The notes below the pieces were generated by a model, which saw only the letters and a program-made list of their open reading frames with translations, ran no database searches and was not told the DNA's origin. Shown here piece after piece: positions 36,089 to 44,019 of a stretch of 64,000 nt of DNA (position 1 is the first letter of the stretch; each line of letters starts with the position of its first letter). The position numbers and the translations under genes were made by a program. Origin of the DNA: Sphingorhabdus sp. YGSMI21 (GTDB taxonomy: Bacteria; Pseudomonadota; Alphaproteobacteria; Sphingomonadales; Sphingomonadaceae); NCBI RefSeq assembly GCF_002776575.1, contig NZ_CP022548.1:62001-126000 (forward strand), read 5' to 3'.

Positions 36089-38791
36089 ATGGTCGAGATA
36101 TTCACAATTGGCGGCGGCGAATATATCGTCAATGTCCTCAACGCCGTTGCGGCATGGACCGGCGCGGGCGGATACAAAAGCCTGATCCAGGTCGCCATGG
36201 TCATGGGGCTAGCATTTTCGGTGATAGTGGTCGCCTTCAATCAGGACTGGCGCGCATGGCTCCACTGGTTTTTAGGCGCAACGCTGATCTACATGTGCTT
36301 GATGGTGCCGCGCCTCGATGTCCATGTCACTGACCGCATCAATCCATCACTGGCACCAGCCGAAGTTGCCAATGTACCATTAGGCCTTGCACTGATGGCA
36401 AGCTTCACCAGTCAGGTTGGCGATTATCTGGTTCGCTCCTCGGAAACAGTATTCGGGTTACCGACCGATCTGGATTATTCGAAAAATGGAATGATCTATG
36501 GCTCGCGGCTATTCGATGCGACGCGCAGTTTGCGTATTTCTGATCCTGAATTTGCCGCCAATCTCGACGAGCATTTTCGTCAGTGCGTATTCTATGATCT
36601 ACTGCTCGGTCGCTATTCAATGAAGGAACTGTCAGCAAGCGATGATATCTGGGCAGTGATTGCACCGGGTAGCGCAGCGCGCGCGCAAAAGTTCCTGACA
36701 CGCAATCCCGATGACAGTGTAAGCGCCAATATCATAACTTGCCGCGCGGCTTACAATGATCTGAATTCTCAGTGGGTCGCAATGATTGATGAGATGGGGA
36801 CCATCTTTGGCCGCCAACTCTATCCTAAACAAACCGCAGCGCTTGCCAAAGCAAAGCTGTTTGCTGATTTGCCTATTGCATATAGTTATTTGAGCGGGGT
36901 TTCCAAAAACGCCAGCGAGATATTCCGGCAAGTGCTGACCATCAACGCGATGAAACAGGCGATGCACGGAATGGCCGGCTCCAGCGGCACTTCAAGCGTT
37001 GATGTTTTTGCCCAGACCCGTGCTGACATCCAGACCGAGCGTACATACTCATCCATCGCCCAAAATGCGATGAAGTGGGTGCCCATTCTCAACATCGTAC
37101 TGACGGTGGTATTCTATGCGCTGTTTCCTGTGCTGTTCCCGCTTTTCCTGATGCCAAAAACCGGACCAACGGCATTGCGGGGCTATATTACAGGCTTCTT
37201 CTATCTTGCTGCTTGGGGGCCATTGTTTGTGATATTGCACATGATCCTGATGTTTAAAGGCGCATCTGATGTTGGCGGCGCAGCCGGCGGGACAGGTCTT
37301 AGTCTCGCAAACTTCTCGGGAATGGTTGATGTGAATAATGATATTGGCGTGCTTGCTGGATATCTTGTTGCCTCCATTCCGTTTCTTGCTGGCGGTATCG
37401 CCAGAGGCGCGCTGGCAATCTCAGGCCAAGCGACTTCCTATCTTAATCCATCGCAAAATGCAGCAGAGGAAGCAGCGCGCGAAGCCAGCACTGGCAATGT
37501 GTCGCTTGGCAACAGCAATATTGAAAATTCGAGCGTGTTTTCGAAACAATTTGCGCAAGGGTCGATCGCGCCGAACATTTCTTATGGCGCATCGCAGACA
37601 CGCGGATTCAGTGATAGCGGGACGCAAACAACAAGCTTTCCCGAAAATTCATTCGATCAGGTTCCGAACTCTTCCTATCCGTTCACCCCAACATTGGGGC
37701 AGGATTTCACCTCTAGGCTTTCCACGCTGGCATCGAGCAGCCGATCACAAAGTGAGACATTTTCCAATCTTGCCCAGCAATCGACTAGCTCGGCAGTGAC
37801 CCGGTTCAACGAACTCAGAAATACCTACAGCCAGGGGAGTTCTTCGGAAACCGCTGTCGGTACAAACGAGAGCAACAGTGTCAACAATGCGTTCAGCGAA
37901 GTGGATTCTGCATCGAGAAACTTGCAGCGGCAATATGGACTGTCTCGCCGCGCGGCGGACGATATATCCGTGTCCTGGTTTCTGAATGGTGATGGAGCTC
38001 TAGGCGTGAAAGGTGAAAAGGGAGCTGGAAGTGCTTCGCTAGGTATCAAGGGCGGGCGCAATCAAAGTTGGACGGATAGCGACATTGGAATTGCGTCGGA
38101 GGACCGTAACCGGATTATGGGCAGCATGAACCAGATTTCTGATAGCCGGAACTGGTCCAATACCCGTGATGGATTTGTGCGAAGCGTCAGTTCGAGCAGC
38201 AGTTCTGCGATCTCCAGCAGCGCATCTGGTCTCACGACATCGCTGACAGAAGCGCAAAGCTATACGGTTGAAGCCAGACGCGCGGAAGAAATTGCCAGTC
38301 GCTTGGAAGATCAGGCAACATGGTATGAAAGCAACAGTGCCGCTGGATCGCTCAACCTTAGCCAAGCGTACCGCGAATGGGGCATGGCGGAGATTGAGGG
38401 CAATCGCGATTACTACGGCAATGCACGATTTGATGATATCAACTTCCAGCTCAGCGCAGAAGGTCAGGAACTGCAAACGCGCTTTGTAGCCGGTTATGCG
38501 GAAAGGCTGCACGATGATATTGACGATAAGCTAACCTTGCCGGAATTTGCGCCCGTCCAAAGACCAAATATCGGTAGTGCCTCTGATGTTCGCGGAAGCG
38601 TTTCGACAGGCGGTGGAGGTTCAGGATCGGTCGGTGCAGCGCCGGATGTTGGCGCAATAGGGGATGAAGTAGCCGGTGCTCAGTCGCGTGGAAAAACGCG
38701 GGTCGGGATTGTTGAGGATGCGATGAAACGGAAAACCAGAAATGCGCGCGGTGCGAGTGAGAAAGCAGCAGACGATATCAAGGAATGGTAG
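36089..38791 (+). CDS. traG: Mating-pair stabilisation / entry-exclusion target protein TraG
   Basis: A 900-aa inner-membrane protein. The N-terminal half has several membrane helices (LIQVAMVMGLAFSVIVVAF; LNIVLTVVFYALFPVLFPLF; GYITGFFYLAAWGPLFVIL). The C-terminal half is Ser/Thr/Asn-rich, low in hydrophobicity and periplasmic or exported. It ends the operon. TraG is the donor-side recognition partner for entry exclusion in F-like systems. Confidence 0.92.
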   Translation: MVEIFTIGGGEYIVNVLNAVAAWTGAGGYKSLIQVAMVMGLAFSVIVVAFNQDWRAWLHWFLGATLIYMCLMVPRLDVHVTDRINPSLAPAEVANVPLGLALMASFTSQVGDYLVRSSETVFGLPTDLDYSKNGMIYGSRLFDATRSLRISDPEFAANLDEHFRQCVFYDLLLGRYSMKELSASDDIWAVIAPGSAARAQKFLTRNPDDSVSANIITCRAAYNDLNSQWVAMIDEMGTIFGRQLYPKQTAALAKAKLFADLPIAYSYLSGVSKNASEIFRQVLTINAMKQAMHGMAGSSGTSSVDVFAQTRADIQTERTYSSIAQNAMKWVPILNIVLTVVFYALFPVLFPLFLMPKTGPTALRGYITGFFYLAAWGPLFVILHMILMFKGASDVGGAAGGTGLSLANFSGMVDVNNDIGVLAGYLVASIPFLAGGIARGALAISGQATSYLNPSQNAAEEAAREASTGNVSLGNSNIENSSVFSKQFAQGSIAPNISYGASQTRGFSDSGTQTTSFPENSFDQVPNSSYPFTPTLGQDFTSRLSTLASSSRSQSETFSNLAQQSTSSAVTRFNELRNTYSQGSSSETAVGTNESNSVNNAFSEVDSASRNLQRQYGLSRRAADDISVSWFLNGDGALGVKGEKGAGSASLGIKGGRNQSWTDSDIGIASEDRNRIMGSMNQISDSRNWSNTRDGFVRSVSSSSSSAISSSASGLTTSLTEAQSYTVEARRAEEIASRLEDQATWYESNSAAGSLNLSQAYREWGMAEIEGNRDYYGNARFDDINFQLSAEGQELQTRFVAGYAERLHDDIDDKLTLPEFAPVQRPNIGSASDVRGSVSTGGGGSGSVGAAPDVGAIGDEVAGAQSRGKTRVGIVEDAMKRKTRNARGASEKAADDIKEW

Positions 38792-38795
38792 GTGA

Positions 38796-39011
38796 TTAGA
38801 ATGATATCCAGCCGTCATAGATCGCTACAAAAATCGCAAAAGCGATAAGTCCGATAAAAATCGTAACTAGTTTCAATCGTCCCCAAGGGTCAGCCCAAGT
38901 CTTTTTCCATGTATAAGCAGTCAGACGGTTTTCTGCGAGCGCCTTGTCAATTTCCGACAAACCGGGCCAGTTTTGTTGATCGTCAGATTGTGTGTTTTTA
39001 TCCTCGGTCAT
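38796..39011 (-). CDS. Small membrane protein convergent with traG
   Basis: A 71-aa protein with a charged N-terminal part, TWKKTWADPWGRLK, and one C-terminal hydrophobic helix (LVTIFIGLIAFAIFVAIYDG). A GGAG ribosome-binding site lies about 10 bp before the ATG. It is not recognised. It sits 4 bp from the traG stop on the opposite strand. Entry-exclusion proteins are small membrane proteins encoded near traG, so that is one possible role; there is no sequence proof. Confidence 0.6.
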   Translation of the reverse strand: MTEDKNTQSDDQQNWPGLSEIDKALAENRLTAYTWKKTWADPWGRLKLVTIFIGLIAFAIFVAIYDGWISF

Positions 39012-39201
39012 TTTTCAGTCTCCAAGATCATGATTCACCCGGAACCAAGCCCCCTCTTCTCTCAGACCATAGCGGAATTCGAGTGCACAGTCATTTTGAA
39101 ATTAACTGGTCAAATTCGGCCAATCCAATGTTCCAACTTGAGTTTGCAGCCAATGCCGTCATTATCTCCGTTCATGAAGTTAAGATATCTACGGATGAAA
39201 C

Positions 39202-39642
39202 ATGGGTTTGATTGATTTGCTATTAATGGGTTCTACCATTGTTGGCGCAGGGCAATCGTTCGAATGCACACCCACCCGTGTCTGGGATGGTGATGGTCCA
39301 ATCTGGTGCGCCGAAGGTCCAAGAGTCAGACTATCAGGCATTGCTGCACGGGAAATGGATGGGACTTGTTCAACTGGTCATCCCTGTCCGAAGGCAAGTG
39401 CAAAAGAAGCACGCGACGCTCTAGTGAAATTGGTGGGCAAACCTTCTGGACGGTCAAGGGAGGGTCATGTTCTGGTCTCTGGACCTACATTGAAATGCCG
39501 GTCCGATGGCGGCGCTGGCGGCAAGCGCACTGCGGCATGGTGCGTGTCACCAAAATCTGGAGATCTATCGTGCGCGATGGTAAAAGGTGGTTGGGCACTC
39601 AAGTGGAGTAAATATTGGAAGTTGCACCGCTGTAGTGGATAA
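39202..39642 (+). CDS. Thermonuclease (SNase)-like protein
   Basis: A 146-aa secreted or periplasmic staphylococcal-nuclease-like protein. FECTPTRVWDGDGPIWCAEG then RVRLSGIAAREMDGTC matches the DGDT...R...I...E layout of the family; KEARDALVKLVG and SCAMVKGGWALKWSKYW complete the fold. The family Arg (RVRL) and Glu (REMD) are present. Such nucleases are common on conjugative plasmids; the target is unknown. Confidence 0.75.
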   Translation: MGLIDLLLMGSTIVGAGQSFECTPTRVWDGDGPIWCAEGPRVRLSGIAAREMDGTCSTGHPCPKASAKEARDALVKLVGKPSGRSREGHVLVSGPTLKCRSDGGAGGKRTAAWCVSPKSGDLSCAMVKGGWALKWSKYWKLHRCSG

Positions 39643-39754
39643 TCAATTCCCTTTGAAAACAAGAATGACAAATATTTTGTTTGGCGCGGAAGTTTGCTTT
39701 TTTGCTTGGATGATTATCGGTTGGCCGATCTTGGATCTAATTATCCGGTGTTTT

Positions 39755-40614
39755 GACTAGGTTCAGGACCTATTAAATAGCTTGCATGATTGGTAGAAGG
39801 TTGATTCAATGGTGGCATCAAAGGAGGTGCCGCTGATGAGTGATCTGTTTATGTTGAGCAAGGCGCAGATGCGCCGGATAGAGCCATATTTCCCGTTATC
39901 GCACGGAGTTCCGAGAGTTGATGACCGGCGTGTATTGAGTGGCATTGTCTTCGTGATCCGTAATGGGTTGCGTTGGCGCGATGCCCCTGCAGCCTATGGC
40001 CCTCATAAGACGATCTATAATCGCTTTATCCGCTGGAGCCGTATGGGTGTGTTCAACAAGATATTCTCTGCTCTGGCAGCTACCAGCGATGCCGATGACG
40101 TGCTGATGATTGATGCCACGCACTTGAAAGCGCATCGCACCGCTGCCAGCCTTTTAAAAAAGGGTCTGTTTCCAGATATATCGGAAGAACGAAGGGCGGC
40201 TTAAACTCCAAGCTCCATGCCGTGTGTGACGGGTCAGGCAGGCCGTTGGTCCTGTGTTTAAGCGAAGGGCAGATGAGCGATCATATCGGTGCAAAGCTCA
40301 CATATTCCGCGCTACCCGATCATGCCCTCTGCATGATCGGGGACAAAGGCTATGACAGCGACGAGTATCGCGCCGCCCTGCAGGCCAAAGGCATCACGCC
40401 GTGCATCCCGCCGCGAAAGGGACGGATATTACCCGCTGACTTCGACAAAACCCTCTACCGGCAACGTCACAAAATCGAGAATATGTTCGGACGCATCAAG
40501 GACTGGAGGCGTATCCACACCCGCTATGACCGATGCGCACATACCTTCATGTCCGCCATCGCAATCGCAGCTACCGTCATCTTCTGGCTCAGTTAATGAG
40601 TCCTGACCCTAGTC
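39755..40614 (+). mobile_element. IS5-family, IS427-group insertion sequence
   Basis: An element of about 0.86 kb whose ends are imperfect inverted repeats: GACTAGGTTCAGGACCTATT at 39755 and, inverted from 40614, GACTAGGGTCAGGACTCATT. The outer GA-CTAG/CTAG-TC can be read as a duplicated CTAG target from an original palindrome GACTAGTC, placing the IS proper at 39761-40610. One transposase gene in two overlapping frames fills it. Confidence 0.88.
39836..40596 (+). CDS. IS427-group transposase made by -1 frameshift
   Basis: The first frame (start ATG 39836 after AAGGAGG) encodes LSKAQMRRIEPYFPLSHGVP and MIDATHLKAHRTA (first Asp) and ends at 40204. The second frame runs to 40596 with MIGDKGYDSDEYR (second Asp) and RHKIENMFGRIKDWRRI (Glu). 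Joining them at the A AAA AAG heptamer (40156-40162) by a -1 slip gives an uninterrupted DDE transposase (KKGSVSRYIGRTKGGLNSK across the join). This programmed frameshift is normal for the group, so the gene may be active. Confidence 0.85.
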
Positions 40615-40825
40615 ATTCTGCAAATTAAATTCGGACATAGTTCATATTTTGCGCTCATTCTCCTACTATGTTTCGCGTGTCTTTATTCCAATAAGCAGGC
40701 TTGGTGTTTGCCGACTGCTGGGCGATGGTCACAAGGCTTCGTCTTATCCGTATAGCGGTGAGCTGAAACAACGGCTGGTTTTTCGCAAAATCATAGCGAA
40801 ATTGTTGCTCGGATCTATCTCGAGC

Positions 40826-41989
40826 TTAATCTGAAATCAGGGATTGCCACCAGTTAATCAGAGCTCCTCGCACAATGTAGGCAAAGAGATGGAGATGCAT
40901 GGGGAACTCCTCTTCACGCCAGCTTGCACCATGCGATGCAGCTCCCAGACCGCCTGGCTTCTCCCAAGGAGCCTCGCCCTTGCCATAATCCCGAGGTGGA
41001 TGGCACATAGGCGATGGGAACGGGGTTCCGTCGTGAAGGGCTTTAGAGCGGTGGTCGTATATCTTGGTGATGGCGTCCCTATAGGAGCGCTTTCCAAAAT
41101 CGAACCGTTCCATTGTCGGACGAGTAGGAGGAGGTTCGGGCATAAATGTAGTGCTAAAGCTTATGAATTTTCCCGTGGAGCCAATGACCTGATGCAGTTC
41201 TTCAGCGACCTTGCTTACGAGGTCAGAGTCCGTATTGTCTTGAAGAATTGCAACGAGGCCAGGTTTGCTGTGCTTGAGCTTTTCTGCCGGTGACATACGG
41301 GAAGCATCCCAGAAGCCCGCAGCAATCTCGATCGCGGAAACGAGCAAGAGCCAAGCGGTCTCTGGGGTCGTGTCTGCGATCCACAGTGCCTGCTGATATG
41401 TCCGGGCGCTCTTAACGAGTGTAGTCGCTGCAGCAGCCGAGAGCGTCGGCAGCGTGTCAAATAAGGTAACGTCGGTGAGGCTGCGTGTGCCGAACAGACT
41501 TTGCATCTGGGGCGGGCCCAAGCGCGGTGGAAGCGATGGAAGGAGCGCCGAGGCATACGTCCTCGGTCGTCCGAGCGGATCATTATCGGCGCCAAACTCG
41601 CGCACTTCTGGTCCTGCTACTATTCGAAGGCCCAACTCAAGCGAGAGGAGAGCAGCAACTTCGTCGGGAAGCCAGCCACCATGATAATGTTTCGCTGATG
41701 TCACGCTCATGTCGGGCATTTCACCAGGAAGGTGGTGGGCGACACGAAGAATGAGCGCTGGCTTCCATTCATGCTTCCCGCCTGAATGGGTAGTCTGCGC
41801 CAAGGCATTGAGAATGTTGAATGGTCCGCGATCGCGGGCCTCGGCGGTGAACCATGCATCCGAGTAGAGGGGGTATTCACTTATCCAATAAGGATTCTCA
41901 CTACCTTTTGAAGCGAGCCAGTTTCGCCAAATGCGGGGCGCGCCCGGCTCAGGGAGCAGTTTTAGAGTCGCCCGTTGGTCTTCGTTCAT
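40826..41989 (-). CDS. HEPN-like protein of unknown function
   Basis: A 387-aa soluble protein I cannot name. The C-terminal half is helical and contains TAWLLLVSAIEIAAGFWDAS and, near residue 315, IYDHRSKALHDGTPF, an R-x4-H motif like that of HEPN ribonucleases; the ending FAYIVRGALINWWQSL is also seen in HEPN-type proteins. The N-terminal half has no recognised motif. It is the last minus-strand gene of the cargo block. HEPN proteins are frequent RNA-cleaving toxins or defence effectors; that role here is inference. Confidence 0.6.
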   Translation of the reverse strand: MNEDQRATLKLLPEPGAPRIWRNWLASKGSENPYWISEYPLYSDAWFTAEARDRGPFNILNALAQTTHSGGKHEWKPALILRVAHHLPGEMPDMSVTSAKHYHGGWLPDEVAALLSLELGLRIVAGPEVREFGADNDPLGRPRTYASALLPSLPPRLGPPQMQSLFGTRSLTDVTLFDTLPTLSAAAATTLVKSARTYQQALWIADTTPETAWLLLVSAIEIAAGFWDASRMSPAEKLKHSKPGLVAILQDNTDSDLVSKVAEELHQVIGSTGKFISFSTTFMPEPPPTRPTMERFDFGKRSYRDAITKIYDHRSKALHDGTPFPSPMCHPPRDYGKGEAPWEKPGGLGAASHGASWREEEFPMHLHLFAYIVRGALINWWQSLISD

Positions 41990-42404
41990 TGACGTGCCTT
42001 CATCCGTGTTTTCAATACCAGTTAGAGAGACGTTAGACTAGGCCAGCTAGGCCCAAACATGTCGCGACCAAGTATAAATGCGCAGAAGCCTTCCATCTCG
42101 CATTTGGCGAACTGATCGTTAGGACCAGTTTCGCCACCCGCTCTACCCTGCATCTAGCAAAAAGCTTGCGTCGGAAAGTAACATTGAAAGACCTCCTCGC
42201 CGCGCACTCCCAGTGGACGGTCTGAACTTTGGGCACTTCCCGCCAAAAAGCAATCGAGAGAAACAGCGAATCCTGCAATTCCTACCTTATACATTGGTTT
42301 CTTCGAGCTATAATTTGTAAGGACAAAGACGTATTGTTTGGCGCGACCTATAGCTGGTAATACCAATTGAAATAATGCAATAAATAGCAACTTTTAACAA
42401 CGTG
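41990..42404. other. Non-coding gap with possible gene debris
   Basis: About 415 bp without a convincing gene. On the minus strand a short open stretch around 42270-42340 encodes KQYVFVLTNYSSKKPMYKVG, faintly like the start of a GIY-YIG (T5orf172) nuclease domain, but the frame has no good start and soon loses similarity. I treat it as debris at most. Confidence 0.3.
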
Positions 42405-42470
42405 TCAGTCCGCTTCCTGGTCAATTTCGGCTATTTCTCCAAGCTGCATGTGGCTGGATTCGGAACTCAT
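42405..42470 (-). CDS. 21-residue micro-ORF coupled to the membrane-protein gene
   Basis: An ATG at 42470 overlaps the TGA of the upstream membrane-protein gene (ATGA) and opens a 21-codon frame beginning MSSESSHMQLGEIAEIDQE. The overlap mirrors the ATGA junction between the ATP-grasp and membrane-protein genes. The peptide is acidic and unrecognised. It may be a real coupled peptide or chance. Confidence 0.3.
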   Translation of the reverse strand: MSSESSHMQLGEIAEIDQEAD

Positions 42471-43264
42471 TTATTTTTTGTTTTGTCAGCAGGCTTAACT
42501 AATATACTTTTGACAGATTCTTCTGATTTCCTGCCTGATTGTTTGATTTCATCCTTGCCAGGATACAAATAGGCGCCTGGTTTTTCATTTAAATACGCAT
42601 TGCTTTCAATAACGACTGTTTGGCCGCGCTCATCATCGGTCGTTTTTTGGACTCTATACCCCAAGGAATAGAATAATGGGTCCAGCAGGAGTAAAAGAAT
42701 AAACGCGACAAATGCTCGCAGCAGATGGTGATGAATGACTCGTATGCGTGTCACCTTTGAGTTCACAACATCACGAGATCGCCTTGATGCTAACAAAATA
42801 TTGCGCGTCAAACGTGCCAATGGCCGACTGGACCCCCACGCTGAAGCTACATCAGCTTCGCCAACCCGCTGGAAACCAGATACTTGGAGCGCCTTAAAAG
42901 AATGATATCCAGCGGCCATAACGTAAACCATAGCTGTTATCAGCACCACAAACTTCAATCCGCTAGGAGCTGGGCCAGCTTTGCTCTCCCAATAGGTTGA
43001 TTGTAGCGTAATCAGGAGAGGCACTAGTGCCGCGAGAACTGCAAGATACGTGGTCGCTTTACTCTCTGCGGTCTTCACTCGCTGATCTTCAGACGCAGCA
43101 ACGCGGCGGGCTTCGTCCAGTGCATGTTCCTCGTTCTGCCGAAATTTGGCAGAATTTATGGATGCGAGATCCTCAGCCAGTCTTTCTTTATCCTTCTCAA
43201 CCTGATCGTCCGGTAGTGTTTCAATATATGGAAATATTATATCAATTAATTTCCGCCAATTCAT
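42467..43264 (-). CDS. Membrane protein coupled to the ATP-grasp gene
   Basis: A 265-aa protein, not recognised by family. A charged N-terminal coiled-coil-like region (residues about 20-68) is followed by TESKATT-like AESKATTYLAVLAALVPLLI, a second membrane segment (FVVLITAMVYVMAAGYHSF) and a third (AFVAFILLLLLDPLFYSLGY), then a polar tail. The ATG at 43264 overlaps the TGA of the ATP-grasp 3' end (ATGA, 43261-43264), so it was translationally coupled to it before the IS arrived. Roles as exporter, immunity protein or membrane effector are all possible; the coiled coil plus helical bundle recalls SLATT-like membrane effectors only loosely. Confidence 0.7.
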   Translation of the reverse strand: MNWRKLIDIIFPYIETLPDDQVEKDKERLAEDLASINSAKFRQNEEHALDEARRVAASEDQRVKTAESKATTYLAVLAALVPLLITLQSTYWESKAGPAPSGLKFVVLITAMVYVMAAGYHSFKALQVSGFQRVGEADVASAWGSSRPLARLTRNILLASRRSRDVVNSKVTRIRVIHHHLLRAFVAFILLLLLDPLFYSLGYRVQKTTDDERGQTVVIESNAYLNEKPGAYLYPGKDEIKQSGRKSEESVKSILVKPADKTKNK

Positions 43265-43343
43265 CGCGCTAATCCATCCACTATAGCAGCGGAGATTGGC
43301 GCCGCGGTCTTCTGTTCAATCCAAGCCCATTGACCATTGGGAT
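43261..43343 (-). pseudogene. ATP-grasp peptide ligase, detached C-terminal end
   Basis: These bases encode the last codons of the ATP-grasp ligase: NPNGQWAWIEQKTAAPISAA and the final IVDGLAR, then TGA. NPNGQW followed by a C-terminal helix is how graspetide ATP-grasp ligases end. The rest of the gene lies at 46211-47075, beyond the inserted IS. The first nine bases (43335-43343) are the target duplication. Confidence 0.88.
43335..43343. repeat. Target-site duplication, left copy
   Basis: CATTGGGAT directly abuts the left IS end (TGTTCCCC) and is repeated exactly at 46211-46219 after the right end. The duplicated bases encode part of N-P-N of the ligase on the minus strand. Nine bases is longer than the 3-5 usual for IS3 elements. 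Confidence 0.85.
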
Positions 43344-43428
43344 TGTTCCCCGTCAGCACCTGTGGCACAAATTTGATGTTGTAAGTTAAGGAGGATTTGG
43401 GTCTCGTCGTAGTGACGAAGGAACGAAG

Positions 43429-43770
43429 ATGAGACCCAAATCCTCAAAACCCAAAGCGAGTGCTGAGCGGGTAGTAAAAGACATTCGGCGGGCAACTCGC
43501 CGGCACTTTTCAGCAGAGGACAAGATCAGGATCGTGCTGGAAGGTCTGCGCGGCGATGACAGCATTGCCGAACTGTGCCGCAAGGAAGGCATCGCACAGA
43601 GCCTATATTACGTCTGGTCGAAGGAGTTCATGGAGGCTGGCAAGCGCCGATTGGCCGGTGACACTGCGCGTGCTGCTACCAGTGACGAGGTGAAGGACCT
43701 GCGGCACCAGGCGCGCGACCTGAAGGAATGCGTAGCCGATCTTACTCTCGAGAACCGTCTGCTTAAAAAA
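43429..43770 (+). pseudogene. IS3-like orfA, interrupted
   Basis: Encodes the helix-turn-helix transposase subunit: HFSAEDKIRIVLEGLRGDDS, IAELCRKEGIAQSLYYVWSK and a leucine-zipper-like DLTLENRLLKK. It is broken after two AAA codons by the IS1111-type element. The missing end (S-M-S-G-H-G-G-D-E-E, stop) lies at 45127-45158, where its TGA overlaps the orfB ATG. The A7-G run at the break is the expected -1 frameshift site. Confidence 0.88.
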
Positions 43771-43771
43771 A

Positions 43772-44019
43772 CGTATGGCCCGCCTCTTTGCAATAGTAGA
43801 TTTTTTGATAGCAATCGCACGGTCTGCGTAAACGTATGCGGCATATCGATCATCTGATCGTCGCCAAGATGGATATTCGCGCGGCCCGGTCCTCATAAGC
43901 ATGTCGGCTTCGAAGAGCCATTTTTTTAACCAGGTGTCCGGTCCGCCGATCAACCGTTCGGCCATCTCACTTTCCACTCGCAAAAGCGTATCTCTCGATA
44001 GATTGTAACTCCTTGATAT
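43772..44019 (-). ncRNA. Candidate bridge RNA of the IS1111-type element
   Basis: Noncoding 248-bp end downstream of the transposase, where IS1111-group bridge RNAs are encoded. Two segments match the insertion site: TTTTTTTAA (43921-43929) is the reverse complement of TTAAAAAAA on one flank (43763-43771), and CATAAGCATG (43894-43903) equals the junction of IS end and other flank (45123-45132). They surround a hairpin GGCTCTTCGAAGCC, as expected of a target-binding loop with two guide arms. Function is inferred from the known IS110 mechanism. Confidence 0.55.

Noticed and set aside
42154..42390. Possible GIY-YIG-like peptide (KQYVFVLTNYSSKKP)
   Set aside because: Similarity is limited to about 20 residues, with no start signal and no catalytic continuation; at most gene debris.
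43603..43983. Minus-strand open frame of 126 codons downstream of the IS1111 transposase
   Set aside because: It crosses the IS boundary into orfA read backwards, has no family features, and occupies the position of the bridge-RNA end of the element.
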